This document shows, one piece after another, positions 16,374-23,979 of a stretch of 64,000 bases of DNA (position 1 is the first letter of the stretch; each line of letters starts with the position of its first letter). The position numbers and the translations under genes are program-made. The stretch comes from Leifsonia sp. Leaf264 (lineage in GTDB: Bacteria; Actinomycetota; Actinomycetes; Actinomycetales; Microbacteriaceae). Below the pieces are notes generated by a model. The model was not told the origin of the DNA. It was given only the letters and a program-made list of their open reading frames with translations, and searched no databases. The DNA lies in assembly GCF_001422325.1 (NCBI RefSeq), contig NZ_LMMR01000007.1:531476-595475 (forward strand), given 5' to 3'.

Positions 16374-17908
16374 GGGGTCACCTCGGCGAGGCGGGTCGGT
16401 GAACCGGCCTCGGGCTCCCAGGCCGGGAGTTCGAGCACGTCGTCGGCGAGCAGTGACACGAAGTCCTCGTCGTGGCTGACCGCCACGACGGCCGTGCCGG
16501 CATCGACGATCTCGGCGATGAGCCTCACGAGCTCCTCCCAGGTGCGTCGGTCCTGGCCGAAGGTCGGCTCGTCGAGGATGATCAGCTCGGGCTGCGTGGC
16601 GAGCACCGTCGCCACAGACAGGCGTCGCTTCTCTCCACCCGAGAGCGTGTAGGGGTTCGCGTCGGCGAGGTGCTCGAGTCGGAGCCTCGCCAGCAGTTCG
16701 TCGGTGATGTCCGTGGTGGTCTGCGGATCGCGCTTGAGCGCGCGTGGCCCGATGGCGAGTTCATCGCGAACTGATGCCGCCAGGAACTGGTGCTCGGGGT
16801 CCTGGAAGACGCTGCCGATGCGCGTGAGCAGTTCCTTCGAGCGCCAGCGGATCGGCTCGAGGCGGGGCGGCTCGAGACGGCGCGCGTCGGGAGCGAAGTC
16901 GGCGGCCGCCTCGAGGCTGCCGCCACCCGGAGGGAGTAGCCCGCCGAGGGTGAGGGCGAGGGTGGACTTGCCGGCTCCGTTGGGGCCGACGACGGCCGTG
17001 GTGCGTCCGCGCCTGATGGCGACGTCGATGGTGGAGGCGGCCCGGGTTCCGGCGCGGCCCACGGAGAGGTCGCTGGCGGCGAGAAGGATGCCGGTATCGG
17101 TGCTGCGGGAGCGCTCGAGCTGCGGCATCCGTGCCCCGGGAATCCAGACCCCGGCCTCGAGGAGTCGGGCGCGCTGGCGCTCGATGACCTGAGCGGGGTC
17201 GCCGTCGCCGATGACGCCGGAGCGATCCATGACGATGACGCGGTCGACGACGGGCAGCCAGATCTCGGTGCGGTGCTCGATGACGATGAGGGTGGCACCG
17301 GTCTGTGCCGCGACGTCGGCGATGGCGTCGCGCACCTCGCGCACGCCGACGGGATCGAGGTTGGCCGTCGGCTCGTCGAGCAGGATGAGGCCGGGATTCA
17401 TGGCGATGACGCCGGCGAGGGCGAGGCGCTGCTTCTGGCCGCCCGAGAGCTCCGAGGTGTCGTGGCCGAGCGGCGTGGTCAGGCCCACCCGGGCGAGAGC
17501 CCTGGAGACGCGCTGCCAGATGTCGGCGCGGGGGACCCTCAGGTTCTCCATGCCGAACGCCACGTCGTCGCCGACCCGCGACAGGATGACCTGCGAGTCG
17601 GGGTCCTGCAGGACCATGCCGATGCGGTCGCGCCGCCGGTTCGGGCGGGCACCGTCCACGAGGAGTCGGCCGTGCTCGTCGCCGTCCTCGCTGCCGCCGA
17701 GCACACCGGCCAGGCCGTGCAGCAGGGTGGACTTGCCCGCGCCCGACGGCCCGAGCAGCAGCACGCGCTCGCCGGGTTCGATGGCGAGCTCGAGCTCGCT
17801 GACCGCCCAGTCGGTGCGGCCGGCGTGACGCCACGACCAGCCATCGGCGCGCACTGCCGCGCCGCGCCGACTGGCGCCGTGGCTCGCGCCGTGTGGAGCA
17901 TCCGTCAT
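16370..17908 (-). CDS. ykoD: ECF transporter ATPase with two fused ABC domains, YkoD-like
   Basis: A 512-residue protein holding two complete ABC ATPase domains. Domain 1 has GPSGAGKST near residue 54 and LSGGQKQRLALA; domain 2 has GPNGAGKST near 320 and LSGGEKRRLSVA. Both have Walker B segments ending in DEPT. In ECF transporters this fused protein replaces the EcfA/EcfA' pair. It starts two bases after the ykoE stop codon and overlaps ykoC by four bases. In Bacillus subtilis, YkoEDC is tied to uptake of thiamin or its hydroxymethyl-pyrimidine precursor. Confidence 0.9.
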   Translation of the reverse strand: MTDAPHGASHGASRRGAAVRADGWSWRHAGRTDWAVSELELAIEPGERVLLLGPSGAGKSTLLHGLAGVLGGSEDGDEHGRLLVDGARPNRRRDRIGMVLQDPDSQVILSRVGDDVAFGMENLRVPRADIWQRVSRALARVGLTTPLGHDTSELSGGQKQRLALAGVIAMNPGLILLDEPTANLDPVGVREVRDAIADVAAQTGATLIVIEHRTEIWLPVVDRVIVMDRSGVIGDGDPAQVIERQRARLLEAGVWIPGARMPQLERSRSTDTGILLAASDLSVGRAGTRAASTIDVAIRRGRTTAVVGPNGAGKSTLALTLGGLLPPGGGSLEAAADFAPDARRLEPPRLEPIRWRSKELLTRIGSVFQDPEHQFLAASVRDELAIGPRALKRDPQTTTDITDELLARLRLEHLADANPYTLSGGEKRRLSVATVLATQPELIILDEPTFGQDRRTWEELVRLIAEIVDAGTAVVAVSHDEDFVSLLADDVLELPAWEPEAGSPTRLAEVTP

Positions 17909-17910
17909 GG

Positions 17911-18558
17911 TCAGGCCTTGCGCGTGCGTGCCTCGCGACCGGAGGCGAACCGGCTGAGGGCGCCGGTGCGGGCGAGTCCGCGAACCACCAGCCAGGAGAG
18001 CAGGCCGGCCACGATGGCACCCGAGAGGATGGCCGCGACGATGTAGATGGTGGAGAACGCCGAGCCGGAGCCGGGGTACCAGAGGATGAGGTCGTTGATG
18101 GCCAGGGCGAGGCCGCTCACGGCGCCGGCGAGGATGGCGACGGGCAGGTTCCAGCGGCGGTAGAGGAACAGGGCGAAGACCAGTTCGGCGCCAAGGCCCT
18201 GCACGAGGCCGGACTCCAGCGTGAGCGGACCCCACTGGTTGCCGACGAGGGCGGACACGGCCGCGGCGACGAGTTCGCCGAACACGGCGGCGCCCGGCTT
18301 GCGGATGACGAGGGCCACCAACACGCCGGCGAACAGCCAGCCACCGCCCACGAGCGCCTGCAGGCCGGGAAGCAGCACCGCGAGAGGCGCGCTGATCGGG
18401 TTCGAGACGATGTTCCAGAGCACGAAGACCAGTCCGGCTGCGACGCCGAGCACGCTGGCCACGACGATGTCGATGACACGCCAGCGGTAGGGCGAGGTCG
18501 GCTTCTCGGTGTCGGGGGTGAGGGTGTCGTCGGTGGCGACGGCGCTCTGCTGGCTCAT
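17911..18558 (-). CDS. ykoE: ECF transporter substrate-specific (S) component, YkoE-like
   Basis: A 215-residue membrane protein with five to six hydrophobic helices after a ~27-residue charged N-terminus. Segments such as GLVFVLWNI, GNQWGPLTLESGLVQGLGAELVFALF and NDLILWYPGSGSAFSTIY fit the YkoE (hydroxymethylpyrimidine/thiamin) family. It binds the solute from outside and is shuttled by YkoC/YkoD. It is the first gene of the operon, with GAGGAGC eight bases before the ATG. No TPP riboswitch is visible in front of it; the upstream space is shared with a divergent GntR gene and holds an inverted repeat. Confidence 0.85.
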   Translation of the reverse strand: MSQQSAVATDDTLTPDTEKPTSPYRWRVIDIVVASVLGVAAGLVFVLWNIVSNPISAPLAVLLPGLQALVGGGWLFAGVLVALVIRKPGAAVFGELVAAAVSALVGNQWGPLTLESGLVQGLGAELVFALFLYRRWNLPVAILAGAVSGLALAINDLILWYPGSGSAFSTIYIVAAILSGAIVAGLLSWLVVRGLARTGALSRFASGREARTRKA

Positions 18559-18643
18559 GCTGTGCTCCTCGGGAGATGAACGCGTGTTGCGGACTTCGAC
18601 AACTATGAGGGTTCGGGAGACGCGGTGTGCGAGTCTTGCTGAA

Positions 18644-18664
18644 GATGTACTTTGCGTATACATC
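18644..18664. promoter_or_regulatory. Candidate GntR operator
   Basis: GATGTA-N9-TACATC is a perfect six-base dyad in an AT-richer stretch between ykoE and the divergent GntR gene, about 60 bases before the GntR start. It fits autoregulation plus control of the ECF operon. Confidence 0.5.
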
Positions 18665-18722
18665 CATGCACGATCCGTACACGTCCGATCCGTGCTCCGC
18701 AGCCCCGAGTCGAGGAGAGCCG

Positions 18723-19361
18723 ATGTCGCGAGCGCCCCTGCACGTGCAACTGCGCGAGGACCTGCTGGAGGGGCGGTTCCCGTGGGACGAGCCTCTCGTC
18801 GAGGGCAGGCTCACGGAGCTCTACGGGGTCTCGCGCACGCCCATTCGCGAGGCGCTGAATCGCCTCGAGCAGGAGGGGCTGATCGTGCGGTCGCTGCGTG
18901 GGTACCGCATCCAGTCCGGCACGCCCGAAGACGTCATCGACATCTACGACGTGCGCATAGCCCTGGAGCGGGCGGCGGCCGAGGCTGCCGCGATCCGCCG
19001 GACCGAGCTTCAACTGGCCGAGCTGACCCAGCTCCAGCGCGAGGCCGAGCAGGAGGAGGACCCCGCGGTGGCCCGGCGACTGCACGCGCGCTGGCACGAA
19101 CTGCTGTGGGCGGCATCCGGCAACACGACTCTGATCACCCTGCTGGAGGGGCTCATCGTGCGGCTGCGCATCTTCGACCAGGACGCCATGCACCGGCAGG
19201 ACGTGCACGAGAGCATGCTCGAGCACGCGGCCGTGCTCGACGGCATCCGCACGCGGAATGCCGACGCCGCCGGTGAAGCCATCGCGGCGCACCTGCGGCG
19301 CACCAAGCGCGAGCGCCTCGAGACCTTCGCCAGGCGGAGGTTGGGGGCCGAGCGAGCCTAG
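18723..19361 (+). CDS. GntR-family regulator, FCD subfamily
   Basis: A 212-residue protein. The winged helix is at residues ~5-68 (LTELYGVSRTPIREALNRLEQEGLIVR is the GntR signature), followed by an all-helical FCD ligand domain to the end, with conserved Asp, His and His positions (DIYDVRIALE, ARWHELLWAASGN, EHAAVLDGI). FCD domains usually bind a small carboxylate, often with a metal. The ATG is preceded by GAGGAGAG. It diverges from the YkoEDC operon across a 164-base gap with a dyad and is the obvious candidate to control that operon. Confidence 0.85.
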   Translation: MSRAPLHVQLREDLLEGRFPWDEPLVEGRLTELYGVSRTPIREALNRLEQEGLIVRSLRGYRIQSGTPEDVIDIYDVRIALERAAAEAAAIRRTELQLAELTQLQREAEQEEDPAVARRLHARWHELLWAASGNTTLITLLEGLIVRLRIFDQDAMHRQDVHESMLEHAAVLDGIRTRNADAAGEAIAAHLRRTKRERLETFARRRLGAERA

Positions 19362-19364
19362 GCT
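19359..19364 (+). promoter_or_regulatory. -10 box of a leaderless gene
   Basis: TAGGCT overlaps the end of the GntR gene and is followed by six bases and the GTG of the NUDIX gene. No ribosome site is present. Confidence 0.5.
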
Positions 19365-19370
19365 GGGCCT

Positions 19371-20084
19371 GTGAACCCAGCCATCGACGGCCTGCATTCA
19401 GGCCCGCGCGCCGAGCTCGCCGCGCTGTGCGGGCGTCCGCTCGACTGGCACGCCGACATGCAGCGCGCCATGCTCGACTCGGCGACGCTGCGACCGGCTG
19501 CGGTACTCGTGCTGTTCGGGGTCCTCGACTCCGAGCCGGCGCGGGCGACGGGTCCGGTGCGCGGCGACCTCGACGTGCTGCTGCTGCGTCGGGCCGCGAC
19601 CCTCCGCACGCATGCGGGGCAGATCGCGTTCCCGGGTGGCCGACTCGAGGCATCCGATGACGGTCCGATCGCCGGCGCCCTGCGGGAGGCGGCCGAGGAG
19701 ACCGGACTCGACCCCGACGGCATCGAACCTCTCGGCACGCTGCCCGAGTTCCCGGTGCCGGTGAGTCGCCATCTCGTGACACCGGTGCCGGCGTGGTGGG
19801 CCAGACCGTCGGAGGTCGCCGCCGTCGACCACGACGAGTCCGTCGACGTGTTCCGGGTGCCCGTGGCCGAGCTGCTGCAACCGGCGAACCGCGCGATCAC
19901 GGCGCACCGGGTGGGGGGAACGACGTATCGATCGCCGGCCTTCACCGTCGACGGCCGGCTGATCTGGGGCTTCACGGCCATGGTGCTCTCGCGCATGTTC
20001 GACGAGCTCGGCTGGGCCGAGCCCTGGGATGCGGAGCGGATCGTCGTGCCCGAGGATCTGAGCTCAGACCCTCGAATCGATTGA
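19371..20084 (+). CDS. NUDIX hydrolase, CoA-pyrophosphatase-like
   Basis: A 237-residue protein with a full Nudix box, GGRLEASDDGPIAGALREAAEETGLD in two parts around residues 85-110 (the pattern Gx5Ex7REUxEExGU), and upstream GQIAFPGG. The LRRAATLRTHAGQIAFPGG context is that of NudL/CoA diphosphatases, which split coenzyme A or acyl-CoA into phosphopantetheine and 3',5'-ADP. Cytoplasmic. It follows the GntR gene by nine bases but has its own leaderless-type promoter. Its stop codon lies inside the TTGACA box of the next gene. Confidence 0.85.
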   Translation: MNPAIDGLHSGPRAELAALCGRPLDWHADMQRAMLDSATLRPAAVLVLFGVLDSEPARATGPVRGDLDVLLLRRAATLRTHAGQIAFPGGRLEASDDGPIAGALREAAEETGLDPDGIEPLGTLPEFPVPVSRHLVTPVPAWWARPSEVAAVDHDESVDVFRVPVAELLQPANRAITAHRVGGTTYRSPAFTVDGRLIWGFTAMVLSRMFDELGWAEPWDAERIVVPEDLSSDPRID

Positions 20085-20109
20085 CAAACGATAGAAATCG
20101 CGCGTTAAT
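20081..20109 (+). promoter_or_regulatory. Promoter of the DUF2975-HTH pair, leaderless
   Basis: TTGACA (20081-20086), 17 bases, then GTTAAT (20104-20109). The ATG at 20116 sits exactly where transcription should begin, and there is no ribosome site. The preceding gene's TGA stop is within the -35 box. Confidence 0.6.
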
Positions 20110-20115
20110 CGGTGT

Positions 20116-20613
20116 ATGCGCACTATCGATCGGGTCGTCCTGCCCCTCCGCATCCTTCTGGTCGTCGTCTTCGCGGGCCTGCTCATAGCGCAGACGCTGA
20201 GTCTTCCGGGAACCTTCAGGTACCTGGCCGAGCAGAACCCCGAGCTGGGCGCCGTGCCGTGGTTGCTGCTGGCCTTCGCGATCTTCGAGGTGCTGTGCGT
20301 GCAGGTCGTGATCGTCTGCACCTGGCGACTGCTCACGCTGGTTCGGGCGGACCGCATCTTCAGTGACGAGTCGTTCGGCTGGGTGGACGGCATCGTCTGG
20401 GCACTGCTGCTCGGTTGGGTGGCGCTCGCGGTCGTCAGCGCCGCGATCGTGGCGGTCATCTACGTCACGCCGGAGCTGCGTGATCCCGGAACCCCGATCC
20501 TGCTGATCGGGATCGTGCTGATCGGGGGAGTCGTCGTGCTCACGATGGTGGTGATGCGCGCGCTGCTCCGGCAGGCCGCCGTGCTCCGTGCCGACCTGGC
20601 GGATGTGATCTGA
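20116..20613 (+). CDS. DUF2975 membrane protein
   Basis: A 165-residue protein with four predicted transmembrane helices (residues ~10-30, 50-75, 95-120, 128-150). DUF2975 proteins are small membrane proteins of unknown function that are almost always paired with a short YozG-type helix-turn-helix protein, as here: the next ATG overlaps the stop codon of this gene (TGATG). The pair may form a membrane sensor and regulator unit. The message appears leaderless. Confidence 0.8.
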   Translation: MRTIDRVVLPLRILLVVVFAGLLIAQTLSLPGTFRYLAEQNPELGAVPWLLLAFAIFEVLCVQVVIVCTWRLLTLVRADRIFSDESFGWVDGIVWALLLGWVALAVVSAAIVAVIYVTPELRDPGTPILLIGIVLIGGVVVLTMVVMRALLRQAAVLRADLADVI

Positions 20614-20834
20614 TGATCGTGGTGCGCATCGACGTCGAACTCGCCAAGCGCAAGATGAGCGTGGGGGAGTTCGCAGAGAAGGTCGGGTTGACGCCGGCGA
20701 ACGTGGCCGTGCTGAAGAACGGGCGGGCGAAGGCTGTGCGCTTCAGCACCCTCGACGCCATGTGCCGAGTGCTCGAGTGCCAGCCCGGGGACCTGCTCGA
20801 GTACGTCGACGCCGACGAGCGGGCCGGACTCTAG
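20613..20834 (+). CDS. Small helix-turn-helix regulator, YozG/Cro-like
   Basis: A 73-residue protein consisting of one HTH domain: MSVGEFAEKVGLTPANVAVLKNGRAKAVRFSTLDAMCRVLECQPGDLL, in which the GLTPANVAVLKNG part (residues ~23-35) is the recognition turn. It is translationally coupled to the DUF2975 membrane protein. Members of this group usually accompany DUF2975 genes. It converges with a MarR gene ten bases downstream. Confidence 0.85.
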   Translation: MIVVRIDVELAKRKMSVGEFAEKVGLTPANVAVLKNGRAKAVRFSTLDAMCRVLECQPGDLLEYVDADERAGL

Positions 20835-20844
20835 CGGCGACCGT

Positions 20845-21297
20845 TCAGTCGAGGGCGCGGTTCATCGCCTCGAGCACCCGGATGGCCGCCTGCACATCGG
20901 ATGCCGCCGGCGCGGGCAGCGTCGACGAACGGGCCTCCTCGTAGAGGGCGTCGCCGCGCCGCACCAGCGAGGTCCCGGCGGGAGTCAGGCTCAGCACGTT
21001 CTCACGTCGGTTCCGCGGACTCGGCTGCACGGTCATGGAGCCCGCAGCCACAGCCTGCTCGATCTGCCGACTCACCGTTCCCTTGGTGAGCCCCAGCCGA
21101 TCAGCGATGGCCTGCTGGTTGAGCGGCCCCGGATGCGCATCGACGACGCTCAGCACCAGGAACTGCGCCAGGGAAATGTCGAGCTCGCGCCGGAACAGCG
21201 CGTCTCCGCTGCGGTCGAGGAGTCCGGCAACGCGCCGGATCAGGTACCAGAGCTGCGCGTGCTCGTCGGGCAGTTCGACGTCGTCCATGCTGGGCAT
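20845..21297 (-). CDS. MarR-family regulator
   Basis: A 150-residue winged-helix protein with recognition segment QQAIADRLGLTKGTVSRQIEQAVAAGSMTVQPSPRNRRENVLSLT around residues 60-105. It is divergent from a flavodoxin-fold oxidoreductase 76 bases away, the classic arrangement for a MarR sensor of quinones or electrophiles controlling a detoxifying reductase. ATG 21297 or 21288 could be the start; neither has a strong ribosome site. The gap holds TATCAA and TTGACAA elements repeated in both directions. Confidence 0.8.
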   Translation of the reverse strand: MPSMDDVELPDEHAQLWYLIRRVAGLLDRSGDALFRRELDISLAQFLVLSVVDAHPGPLNQQAIADRLGLTKGTVSRQIEQAVAAGSMTVQPSPRNRRENVLSLTPAGTSLVRRGDALYEEARSSTLPAPAASDVQAAIRVLEAMNRALD

Positions 21298-21300
21298 CCT

Positions 21301-21351
21301 ATCAATTCGTTTGACAAGCGACTGTTGAGCATGCAACCGTTGTGGTATCAA
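21301..21351. promoter_or_regulatory. Divergent control region between MarR and the oxidoreductase
   Basis: An AT-richer stretch with TATCAATTC at its left edge and TATCAACTC near its right edge, TTGACA at 21311-21316 and TTGAGCA soon after. The repeated elements could be half-sites for the MarR protein; exact promoters cannot be fixed by eye. Confidence 0.3.
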
Positions 21352-21373
21352 CTCAAGCAGTGAGGCATCCGTC

Positions 21374-22087
21374 ATGCGAATCATGTTCATCGTCGACCAC
21401 CCCTACGGCATCGAGTCGGCCGCCGACATCCCCCACCGGCGCAGCTTCACCGCGGCTGTCGCTGCTGCCGCCATCCGCGGGGCGGAACGCGCGGGACACG
21501 AGATCGACCTCGTCGACCTCGCCGCCGACGGGTTCGACCCGGTGATGAGCCGTGACGACCTCGTGGCCTGGCGGCTGACGAGCGTGGTCGATCCGCTCGT
21601 CGCCGACTACCAGCGCCGGCTCATGCTGGCCGATCACGTGGTGTTCGCGTTCCCGGTCTGGTGGGAGTCGATGCCCGCGTCGACGAAGGGCTTCCTCGAC
21701 AGAGTGCTCACCAAGGGCATCGTCTTCGAGGAGATCGCCGGCGCGAAGGGCAATCCCTTCCGCAACCTCATGACGCGCCTCGGCGGTGTGACCGTGTTGT
21801 CGGTCATGACGACGCCCGACAAGGTCTACCACTGGTGGTTCGGGGACCCGCTGACGAAGGTCGTCTTCAGGGGCACCTTCGGCAAGATCGGCGTGAAGGA
21901 CCTGAGGTGGGTGAACTTCGCCTCGATCACGGAGAAGACGGATGCCGAACGCGCGGCCCTGCTGCTCCAGACCGAGGAGCGATTCGCGGCCATGGGGTCG
22001 GCTCGCCGCTTGAGGCCGCTCGGGTTCTCGTCACTCGGCCGCAGGTGGCGAGCGGGTGTTCTGGGAGCGGCCGCAGGCGGCGGGTGA
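21374..22087 (+). CDS. NAD(P)H oxidoreductase, flavodoxin-like fold (KefF/MdaB type)
   Basis: A 237-residue protein. The N-terminal strand MRIMFIVDHPY and the segment DHVVFAFPVWWESMPASTKGFLDRVLTKGIVF (residues ~88-119) are characteristic of NAD(P)H:quinone reductases of this fold; GGVTVLSVMTTP and KDLRWVNFAS follow. It binds FMN or FAD and reduces quinones or similar electrophiles by two electrons in the cytoplasm. The last ~25 residues are basic and then Gly/Ala-rich. It is divergent from a MarR gene likely to control it. Confidence 0.85.
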   Translation: MRIMFIVDHPYGIESAADIPHRRSFTAAVAAAAIRGAERAGHEIDLVDLAADGFDPVMSRDDLVAWRLTSVVDPLVADYQRRLMLADHVVFAFPVWWESMPASTKGFLDRVLTKGIVFEEIAGAKGNPFRNLMTRLGGVTVLSVMTTPDKVYHWWFGDPLTKVVFRGTFGKIGVKDLRWVNFASITEKTDAERAALLLQTEERFAAMGSARRLRPLGFSSLGRRWRAGVLGAAAGGG

Positions 22088-22103
22088 GGAATTCGCACTC
22101 GGA

Positions 22104-22130
22104 TGTCGATTCCCCATCGCGCCGTTCGAC
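22104..22130 (+). promoter_or_regulatory. Candidate ECF42 promoter in front of the DGPF gene
   Basis: TGTCGA at 22104-22109, 17 bases, then CGAC at 22127-22130. As I recall it, group ECF42 promoters read TGTCGA at -35 and CGA/TC at -10, so both boxes match. The start would be near 22137, 43 bases before the ATG. Confidence 0.5.
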
Positions 22131-22179
22131 CTTGGGGTGAGAGGGTCGAAGAGCGACCTTACGAACAGGGAGAATCACG

Positions 22180-22599
22180 ATGGCCAAGTACATGCTGATC
22201 ATGCGCTCGACGGACGAGGCGGCAGCGAAGTTCGCCAGCACCGACTTCAACGAACTCCTCGACGCCATGGGGCGTTTCAACGACGAACTCATCCGCGCCG
22301 GCGTGCTGCTCGCCGCCGAGGGACTGGAGGACCCGAGTTCCGGCGTGGTCGTGGACTTCACCGGAGAGAACCCCGTCGTGAGCGACGGCCCCTACGGCGA
22401 GACGAAGGAACTGTTCAACGGTTTCTACATCCTCGACGTCGCCTCGCAGCAAGAGGCTGTGGAGTGGGCCAAGCGGATGCCCTACATGGAGGGCAGCAAG
22501 GCCGAGATCCGACGGGTGCCGTCGATCGACGAGTTCCCGCAGGACAACGAGTGGGTTCAGAAGGAGCGCGCCTGGCGTGAGCAGACCGGGCAGCTCTGA
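22180..22599 (+). CDS. DGPF/YCII-related protein, partner of the ECF42 sigma factor
   Basis: A 139-residue protein with the diagnostic sequence DGPYGETKELFNGFYILD near residues 68-85, the DGPF(A/Y)ETKE motif. The fold is a ferredoxin-like YCII domain; activity is unknown. It starts at an ATG after AGGGAGAA and is followed 27 bases later by an ECF sigma gene. DGPF proteins are the standard neighbours and targets of ECF42 sigma factors, so this is probably the output gene of the pair rather than an enzyme of a pathway. Confidence 0.85.
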   Translation: MAKYMLIMRSTDEAAAKFASTDFNELLDAMGRFNDELIRAGVLLAAEGLEDPSSGVVVDFTGENPVVSDGPYGETKELFNGFYILDVASQQEAVEWAKRMPYMEGSKAEIRRVPSIDEFPQDNEWVQKERAWREQTGQL

Positions 22600-22626
22600 T
22601 CGCCCGGTGAGAGTCGCGGCCATCGC

Positions 22627-23871
22627 ATGGTGAGCACGACCGAGGCGAGGCGCGCCGTCGAGGCCGTGTGGCGCATGGAGTCCGCACGCATCGTCGGCGC
22701 CCTCGCCCGGTACACCGGCGACTTCGCGCTCGCCGAGGACCTCGCCCAGGAGGCGCTCGCCGAGGCTCTGGTGTCCTGGTCCGTCGACGGCATCCCGAAC
22801 CGGCCGACAGCATGGCTGCTCACGGTGGGCCGGCGCCGGGCGATCGATGCGTTCCGTCGCCGGTCGGCACGCGACGAGCGCTACGCCGTGCTCGCCCGCG
22901 ACCTCGAGGAGGCGACGCCCGGGGCCGACGTGCTGTTCGACCCCGACGCCGTCGACGACGACGTGCTCGCGCTGATGTTCATCGCCTGCCACCCCGTGCT
23001 GTCGAAGGAGTCGCGGCTCGCGCTCACCCTCCGGGTCGTCGGGGGTCTCACCACCGATGAGATCGCCAAGGCGCTGCTGGTGCCGGTGCCCACCGTGCAG
23101 GCGCGCATCACCCGCGCCAAGAAGACCCTGGCCGCCGAGCGGATCCCGTTCGCGGTGCCGGATGCCGCCGAGAGGCCGGAGCGCCTCGGCTCGGTGCTGC
23201 AGGTGCTCTACCTGGTCTTCACGGAGGGGTCCTACGCCTCGGGCGGTGACGCGTGGATGCGCTCCGAGCTCGCGAGCGAGGCGCTCCGGCTCGCTCGGGT
23301 GCTGGTGCACCTGCAGCCCGACCCCGAGGTCTTCGGCCTGCTCGCGCTGATGGAACTGACCGCAGCGCGCTTTCCGGCCAGGCTCGATGCATCCGGTGAT
23401 CCCGTGCTCCTCGAGGACCAGGACCGCGGCCTCTGGGACCGGGCCGCGATCCGGCGGGGACGAGCGGCGCTGGCTCGAGCGGCGAGTCCGGGCGGCGGGT
23501 TGCGCGCCTACGGGCTCCAGGCATCGATCGCGGAGTGCCATGCCGTTGCTGCATCCGTCGGCGAGACGGACTGGCAGCGCATCGTCATCCTGTACGAGGC
23601 TCTCGGCCGGCTGACGCCGTCGCCGATCATCGAACTCAACCGGGCCGTGGCCGTCGCGATGGCATCAGGACCCGCGGAGGGGCTGGCGGTGATCGATGCC
23701 ATCGTTGAGCGCGGCGAACTCGCCGATTCGCACCAGCTTCCCGCTGTGCGCGGGGAGCTGCTGCTGCGGCTGGGGCGTCGGGACGAGGCGCGGGCTGCTC
23801 TCACCGAGGCGCTCGAGCTGTGCACGAATGCCGCCGAGCGGGCCGTGCTGGAACTGAAGCTGATAAACTGA
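22627..23871 (+). CDS. ECF sigma factor, group ECF42
   Basis: A 414-residue protein, more than twice the length of ordinary ECF sigmas. Region 2 is at about residues 10-80 (DFALAEDLAQEALAEALVSW, RRRAIDAFRRRSARDER) and region 4 at ~110-165 (LTLRVVGGLTTDEIAKALLVPVPTVQARITRAKKTL). The remaining ~240 residues form the ECF42 C-terminal extension, seen in LVFTEGSYASGGD, DRGLWDRAAIRRG and LYEALGRLTPSPIIELNRAVAVA. In other actinobacteria this extension is needed for activity and there is no anti-sigma factor; none is seen here. Downstream of its DGPF partner. Confidence 0.9.
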   Translation: MVSTTEARRAVEAVWRMESARIVGALARYTGDFALAEDLAQEALAEALVSWSVDGIPNRPTAWLLTVGRRRAIDAFRRRSARDERYAVLARDLEEATPGADVLFDPDAVDDDVLALMFIACHPVLSKESRLALTLRVVGGLTTDEIAKALLVPVPTVQARITRAKKTLAAERIPFAVPDAAERPERLGSVLQVLYLVFTEGSYASGGDAWMRSELASEALRLARVLVHLQPDPEVFGLLALMELTAARFPARLDASGDPVLLEDQDRGLWDRAAIRRGRAALARAASPGGGLRAYGLQASIAECHAVAASVGETDWQRIVILYEALGRLTPSPIIELNRAVAVAMASGPAEGLAVIDAIVERGELADSHQLPAVRGELLLRLGRRDEARAALTEALELCTNAAERAVLELKLIN

Positions 23872-23979
23872 CTGCTCGTCCGGCATCTTCGTCGGAGTGG
23901 TCGCGTCACCGATTCAGGGGCGTGATCCGGGCTGGAAACCCCGTGATCACGCAGTGCAATCGGAAAGCTGGCCACGCCT

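Noticed and set aside
18559..18722. TPP riboswitch before the YkoEDC operon, as in Bacillus
   Set aside because: No CTGAGA-type core was found on the minus strand, and the space is short and shared with a divergent GntR gene.
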